A stretch of DNA of 19,832 nt from Clostridium sp. CAG:632 (GTDB lineage: Bacteria; Bacillota; Clostridia; Lachnospirales; Lachnospiraceae). Position numbers and translations under genes: made by a program. Each line of letters opens with the position of its first letter. The first letter of the stretch is position 1. The notes under the pieces are model-generated. The model saw only the letters and a list, made by a program, of their open reading frames with translations, had not been told where the DNA came from and searched no databases. Below, one piece after another: positions 17,101-19,832 of this stretch. The stretch lies in the NCBI GenBank assembly GCA_000431515.1, contig HF991369.1, forward strand, positions 1-19,832, written 5' to 3'.

Positions 17101-17289
17101 TACTGTGGTTGTGAAGAGGGCTATTTCGAGCAGGGACTGGTATATGAGGCAATGGAAGACTACGAGAAAGCAGAGACCGCATTCCGGAAATCACTGAAAG
17201 CACACGGACATTGCGGCATTTATCAGAAGCATCTGGATGCAATGACAGAGAAGAACAGGAGGAAACAACAGGATGAAAGGTCAGAATAA
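14161..17289 (+). CDS. Large J-like domain and TPR repeat protein
   Basis: A 1042-residue soluble protein. The first 50 residues resemble a J domain (MDIWTILEIEATTDTEEIR, then AYRKK at 21-25), but the HPD tripeptide that activates Hsp70 is replaced by N30-P31-E32 before an AFMELRSAYEAA helix. Known Firmicute relatives often carry the same change. From about 190 to 1020 it is a long series of TPR-like helical pairs, most regular near 640-800 (GDYPAAITEYTKQL, REYEAAVADYKRGLELEP). Within the last repeats is C976, C979, C982 and C984 (CDFCGYCGC), with H1015, H1017 and C1018 later, a possible metal site. There is no signal peptide. AAGGAG (14145-14150) lies 10 bases ahead of the ATG. Its last 17 bases overlap the GH43 gene. 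Probably a scaffold; partner unknown. Confidence 0.88.
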   Translation: MDIWTILEIEATTDTEEIRQAYRKKLQTVNPEDDQEAFMELRSAYEAAMKAAEQSAEVDESEEASVDPQSDSVIMQELDDLYQDYARRIQAEEWHRLVETDPYQALETEETVLDECLRYIAGHYNMPREVFREIIKHFDLIGRKQELSERYPENLLDYLIYCANTPDAIDYQLFEGNLSQVDTYIRTYHRMVQHFNREETEEAEKCLDELNAMNIRHPYLDMMKLKLQVKKLSETEKTEEILLLYQNAEEILKHYPEDFQMQLETAELAMYASEYERAVRLLQAVLKQEPGYYPAMEMLGEARFAQKEYESARDVYMDILEKYSYADDAYIGMVQANQKIIEKNLEVLQQNPEDHKAAFEVAWAYYRNGENESAVGALNRFHPDADEEIQYWNVKGRSLLFGKRYEEALSCLLRWKEVLDEKEANRGEDFLEETDKQLRRLPYVHNLIARCYLNLGNMELAEQYLELPVHTEHKEQSDAYAAYCQLLYQKKEYEACIQAGRKLLQLGNWAWEAYNYIAKSCFELNHLQECIRACGQAEDILPYQKGPYVLEIRVLQEVEQYEDAKAVIDRYRQLVPDSDSMRYYEAVNQRAQGQDEAAIRLLEALKKNYNSATSDLDDYMEMLLMLADLYDEADRDRESIACYLEAAALQPEHNRVHGYLGYMYRKTGDYPAAITEYTKQLALTELAFYYINRGSVYRSMREYEAAVADYKRGLELEPDNASCYMELGEIRFLERDYDEAIRIFELAETKLDEDEVRKRLQIQRYIARCYTCRYQYDQATAILKPLLEKYGDKADGNLRYEMALNYTRADRFREAEAVLRDYLEQGTEAEDRFWFGCLLMELAGEEGDTELARSMYHQLLQMHSELNEEELTRLNSTYGRVMLLNGCYQEARTAYEQAVDLNKESSQNYYSELLESIYRLEGSVTAYPEYIQAAEGVRSGMMAPREYIRLARLYRVMEQYEKALECLEQAVRMHVCDFCGYCGCEEGYFEQGLVYEAMEDYEKAETAFRKSLKAHGHCGIYQKHLDAMTEKNRRKQQDERSE

Positions 17290-18916
17290 AGGAACTCAGA
17301 AACAGCAGGTATATAATCCGTTTTTACCGTTAAACGAATACATTCCGGACGGAGAACCACATGTATTCGGAGACCGGGTATATCATTTCGGTTCGCATGA
17401 CAAGGAGGGTGGATACACCTTCTGTATGCTGGATTATGTCGCTTATTCCGCTCCGGTTACGGATCTGTCGGACTGGAGATATGAGGGTGTGATTTATCAG
17501 GCAAAACAGGACCCGCGTTATCCGGATCCACAGTATATGTATGCACCGGATGTAGTACAGGGAAATGACGGAAGGTATTACCTATATTACTGCATGGGCG
17601 GTGATTACGGACAGGGCGGTTATCAGGGACCAATCGGTGTTGCCGTCTGTGAGGAACCGGCCGGACAGTATGAATATCTCGGAGTTGTTAAAAATCCGGA
17701 TGGCAGTCCAATGATGAAATATATCTGTTTTGATCCGGCGGCCTTAAATGATAACGGTACGATCCGAATCTATTACGGAACACAGTATGATTATGAAGAG
17801 CGAGAAGATTTCATGGAAAATGATTCTTATATGCAGGAAGAAATCGAGATGTTCGGACGCAGCAGAGAGGAGATCTTAAGCTATCCGGATAGTATCATGG
17901 GTGCCTGCATGGTGGTTCTGGAGGATGATATGCTGACGGTAAAGGAAGAAGCCAGACATATTATTCCGTACCGGGTAAAGGGAACCGGCTTTGAGGCGCA
18001 TCCGTTTTTTGAAGGCTCATCCATGCGGAAGGTCGGAGACAGGTATTACTTTGTCTATTCCTCATGGCAGAATCATGAGCTTTGTTATGCCACCAGCCGG
18101 TATCCGGATCGTGATTTTACATTCGGCGGCACGATCGTTTCCAATGGTGATATCGGTTATCAGGGACGCACGGTAGATGAGAAGCTGAATATGACAGGAA
18201 CCACACACGGAAGCATTGTGGAAATAAACGGACAATGGTATGTATTTTATCACAGACTGACTCATAAGTCCGATTACAGCAGACAGGCCTGTGCCGAAAA
18301 GATTCAGATTCTGGAGGACGGAAGGATTCCGCAGGTAGAGATTACCAGTTGTGGCTTGAACGACGGACCGTTAAAGGGCGAAGGACGGTATCCGGCAGTG
18401 ATCGCATGTAATCTGACCAATGGACATATGCCACATGGATCCAACAGTATTTTTCAGATACCGTTTCCGAATGTAACCAATCTGGGTGAGGAACGGTTCA
18501 TTGCAGAAATCGAAGACGGAACGCTGATCGGATATAAGTATTTTGAATGTAGCGGAGTAACGGCATTCGGGATATCTGCCCGGACGGAAACAGATGCCAA
18601 CCGGGTCGTTTATCAGGGACCGTTACGGACGGATGAGCGCAGTATGAATGATGATAATTTCCTTCAGTATCATAAGGAAGAAAAGCAGTCCCTGCAGGAA
18701 AAGGCAGGGCAGAAGGATATGGATGCCTATATCGAACTGTTTACGGATCCTGAACAGAAGATATCTGTTGGAATGCTTGATGTCAGCAGATTGCCGGAAA
18801 CCTGGACCGATATCCGGACAGAGTTCCGGATTCCGGATGGAGTCTATGGAATTTATCTGGTTTATCATGGAGCGAAGAAGCTTCAGCTCCGGGAGATATT
18901 TCTGGAAACATTCTGA
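17273..18916 (+). CDS. Glycoside hydrolase family 43 protein, intracellular
   Basis: A 547-residue enzyme with a five-bladed beta-propeller domain (about 15-355) and a beta-rich C-terminal domain (about 375-547), possibly CBM6-like. The three GH43 catalytic acids can be placed: general base D26 (IPDGEPHVF), pKa-setting D93 (YAPDVV) and proton donor E247 (HPFFEGSSMRK). H312 (TTHGSIVEI) fits the conserved propeller-centre His. Family members act as beta-xylosidases, alpha-arabinofuranosidases or galactosidases; which one this is cannot be read from sequence. There is no signal peptide, so it should act in the cytoplasm on imported oligosaccharides. No transporter is adjacent, which is unusual for such a gene. 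The ATG has AGGAGG (17257-17262) 10 bases upstream and overlaps the TPR gene. Confidence 0.9.
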   Translation: MKGQNKGTQKQQVYNPFLPLNEYIPDGEPHVFGDRVYHFGSHDKEGGYTFCMLDYVAYSAPVTDLSDWRYEGVIYQAKQDPRYPDPQYMYAPDVVQGNDGRYYLYYCMGGDYGQGGYQGPIGVAVCEEPAGQYEYLGVVKNPDGSPMMKYICFDPAALNDNGTIRIYYGTQYDYEEREDFMENDSYMQEEIEMFGRSREEILSYPDSIMGACMVVLEDDMLTVKEEARHIIPYRVKGTGFEAHPFFEGSSMRKVGDRYYFVYSSWQNHELCYATSRYPDRDFTFGGTIVSNGDIGYQGRTVDEKLNMTGTTHGSIVEINGQWYVFYHRLTHKSDYSRQACAEKIQILEDGRIPQVEITSCGLNDGPLKGEGRYPAVIACNLTNGHMPHGSNSIFQIPFPNVTNLGEERFIAEIEDGTLIGYKYFECSGVTAFGISARTETDANRVVYQGPLRTDERSMNDDNFLQYHKEEKQSLQEKAGQKDMDAYIELFTDPEQKISVGMLDVSRLPETWTDIRTEFRIPDGVYGIYLVYHGAKKLQLREIFLETF

Positions 18917-18966
18917 TCGGAACTGCATACAATAGCATATAGAAAGCAAAAGGAGGGCTGACACAC

Positions 18967-19101
18967 ATGAAAAGATTATGTGGATTTGCTCTCTTTTTTA
19001 TGGCAGTGGGAATGATCATTAACTGCTTTACAGGCGGATTCTGGACATTTGTGTGTATTACAATCTGTCTGCTTTTGTCATACTGCCTGTTCTGTAAGTA
19101 G
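18967..19101 (+). CDS. Small two-helix membrane peptide, 44 residues
   Basis: This short frame encodes 44 residues: MKRLCGFALFFMAVGMIIN, then CFTGGFW, then a second hydrophobic stretch ending SYCLFCK. It looks like a hairpin of two membrane helices with five Cys. It has an excellent ribosome binding site (GGAGGG, 18952-18957, 9 bases before the ATG), lies 50 bases past the GH43 stop and is followed at once by a terminator, all of which favour a real gene. Small membrane proteins opening with MKRL occur widely in Lachnospiraceae to my knowledge; function unknown. Confidence 0.7.
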   Translation: MKRLCGFALFFMAVGMIINCFTGGFWTFVCITICLLLSYCLFCK

Positions 19102-19125
19102 AAGAGTTATATAGATTTATATAAA

Positions 19126-19165
19126 AATAAAAACGGTATAGTCATTCGACCATACCGTTTTTATT
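19126..19165. terminator. Bidirectional terminator between the 44-residue gene and rpmB
   Basis: A 14-bp stem (19126-19139 with 19152-19165, core ACGGTAT/ATACCGT) with a loop of 12, flanked by A-runs on one side and T-runs on the other. Plus-strand transcripts end in TTTTTATT and minus-strand transcripts in TTTTTATTTTTAT, so it can work for both converging genes. It covers the first two bases of the rpmB stop codon. Confidence 0.85.
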
Positions 19166-19349
19166 ATGCACGCTCAACTAAGCCAGATTTCAAACAAGAA
19201 GTACATACGTACATTTTCTTTGGAGCTCCATTCACAAGTACCTTAACAGACTTTACATTTGATTTCCACATTCTGTTAGCTCTTCTATGAGAATGGCTCA
19301 CTTTGATTCCGAAATGAGCACCTTTATCACAAATTGCGCATTTTGCCAT
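19164..19349 (-). CDS. rpmB: 50S ribosomal protein L28
   Basis: A 61-residue L28 of the zinc-binding (C+) type, part of the large ribosomal subunit. C4 and C7 (MAKCAICDKG) and C49 and C52 (YVCTSCLKSG) form the four-Cys site, and SHSHRRANRMWKSN (18-31) is the conserved basic block. The ATG at 19347-19349 is used because GAGGAGG (complement of 19359-19365) lies 9 bases upstream; the frame continues 16 codons further but without a Shine-Dalgarno. Keeping all four Cys means it needs zinc; some bacteria carry a second, Cys-less copy for zinc starvation, which is not in this window. It is divergent from an Asp23-family gene, an order conserved in many Firmicutes. Confidence 0.97.
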   Translation of the reverse strand: MAKCAICDKGAHFGIKVSHSHRRANRMWKSNVKSVKVLVNGAPKKMYVCTSCLKSGLVERA

Positions 19350-19370
19350 GATACAGCACCTCCTCGTATT

Positions 19371-19425
19371 TTTATACCTAAATTCACAACGTGTCAATTT
19401 TAACAGATATTTTTTAGAATTGCAA
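19371..19425 (-). promoter_or_regulatory. Promoter region of rpmB, two overlapping candidates
   Basis: On the minus strand TTGCAA (19420-19425) and TAAAAT (19397-19402) are 17 bases apart. Closer to the gene a perfect TTGACA (19392-19397) is followed by TATAAA (19371-19376) with a short 15-base spacer. The first has the better spacing, the second the better -35. Confidence 0.5.
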
Positions 19426-19470
19426 GTGAAAATATAGAAAAATTGTATTTCTTTTTTTTTGAAAAGCGGT

Positions 19471-19476
19471 TATAAT
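19471..19476 (+). promoter_or_regulatory. Likely -10 element of the Asp23-family gene
   Basis: A perfect TATAAT sits 48 bases before the start codon. No good -35 is found 17 bases upstream (TTTCTT), but a nine-base T-run (19452-19460) and an A/T-rich stretch precede it, which can act as an upstream element. It is back to back with the rpmB promoter. Confidence 0.5.
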
Positions 19477-19524
19477 ATCATTAATATGCATTTTGGATAA
19501 AATGAATAGAATGGAGGTTATCGT

Positions 19525-19832
19525 ATGAAAGGACGAATGAGCACCGAGAATGGTGATATCTTAATTGATAATGAAGTGATTGCCCAGTATGCAGGATTGA
19601 CGGCAGTTGAATGTTTTGGTATTGTAGGAATGGCAACCATCAGCATGAAGGACGGACTGGTTAAGCTGCTCCGGGGTGACAGTGTCAGCAAAGGTGTTAA
19701 TGTTTCAATCGAGGATAATCAGATTTCGATTGATTTTCATATTATTGTTGCATATGGAGTCAGCATTTCCGTAGTTGCAGATAATTTAATGAGTACAGTA
19801 CGATATAAGATTGAAGAGTTCACAGGAATGCC
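19525..19832 (+). CDS. Asp23/Gls24 (YloU) family protein, 5' part
   Basis: The first 102 residues of a gene cut by the window end. The sequence after the start, with the landmarks DILIDNEVIAQYAGLTAVE and CFGIVGMATISMKDGLVKLL, then IDFHIIVAYGVSISVVADNL, is typical of the Asp23/Gls24 family, cytoplasmic proteins linked to envelope stress or lipid-associated complexes. The ATG has GGAGG (19513-19517) 7 bases upstream. The position next to divergent rpmB matches yloU of Bacillus, where a DAK-domain gene (yloV) follows; that gene would lie beyond this window. About 15-20 residues are missing compared with the family's usual length near 120. Confidence 0.92.
   Translation, partial: MKGRMSTENGDILIDNEVIAQYAGLTAVECFGIVGMATISMKDGLVKLLRGDSVSKGVNVSIEDNQISIDFHIIVAYGVSISVVADNLMSTVRYKIEEFTGM

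Noticed and set aside
1..19832. CRISPR array, insertion sequence, prophage, toxin-antitoxin or defence system.
   Set aside because: No regularly spaced repeats, transposase, integrase, nuclease or toxin-like small gene pair was seen on either strand.

Overview
The window looks like chromosomal DNA of a low-to-mid GC, anaerobic, probably spore-forming Firmicute of the Clostridia, most likely Lachnospiraceae. The reasons are the gene families (a DUF4317 protein, a four-domain 2-hydroxyacyl-CoA dehydratase activase-like protein, a GerW/YtfJ sporulation protein with a DUF2953 partner, a divergent rpmB / Asp23-family pair), strong AGGAGG ribosome binding sites with some TTG starts, and sigmaA-type promoters. 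No tRNA, rRNA, IS element, prophage, CRISPR array or plasmid function was seen. No gene-free stretch exceeds 300 bases.

Layout. (1) 38-1186, minus: soluble DUF4317 protein. (2) 1389-3781, plus: a two-gene ABC exporter (ATPase, then permease, ATGA overlap) with a good promoter and a terminator at 3814-3862. (3) 3930-8240, minus: a 1436-residue protein with two BcrAD/BadFG-type ATPase halves, a cysteine-rich middle and a dehydratase-like C-terminus, read from its own promoter. Its start region has a hairpin between the Shine-Dalgarno and an ATG, and a TTG inside the hairpin. (4) 8431-8802, plus: a double-LysM protein without signal peptide. (5) 9041-13066, plus: five closely spaced genes: a rhomboid-fold membrane protein without the catalytic serine and with a C-terminal zinc-ribbon-like tail, a 465-residue helical protein, a 108-residue protein, a DUF2953 membrane protein and GerW/YtfJ. 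The run ends at a strong terminator (13112-13151). (6) 13249-19101, plus: an anchored SGNH hydrolase, a large J-like/TPR protein, a GH43 glycosidase overlapping it by 17 bases, and a previously untracked 44-residue membrane peptide. The run ends at a bidirectional terminator (19126-19165). (7) 19164-19349, minus: rpmB, divergent from an Asp23/YloU-family gene cut by the window end.

How the genes may work together. The DUF2953-GerW pair is the familiar ytfI-ytfJ sporulation pair. The three genes ahead of it have no assigned function and form the best candidate here for an undescribed module, possibly acting at the membrane during sporulation (inference from neighbourhood only). The SGNH / J-TPR / GH43 run suggests a second accessory unit dealing with glycans or their acyl groups, with SGNH outside the membrane and GH43 inside. 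No substrate can be read from the sequence. Functional statements rest on motif recognition by eye; no database search was run.
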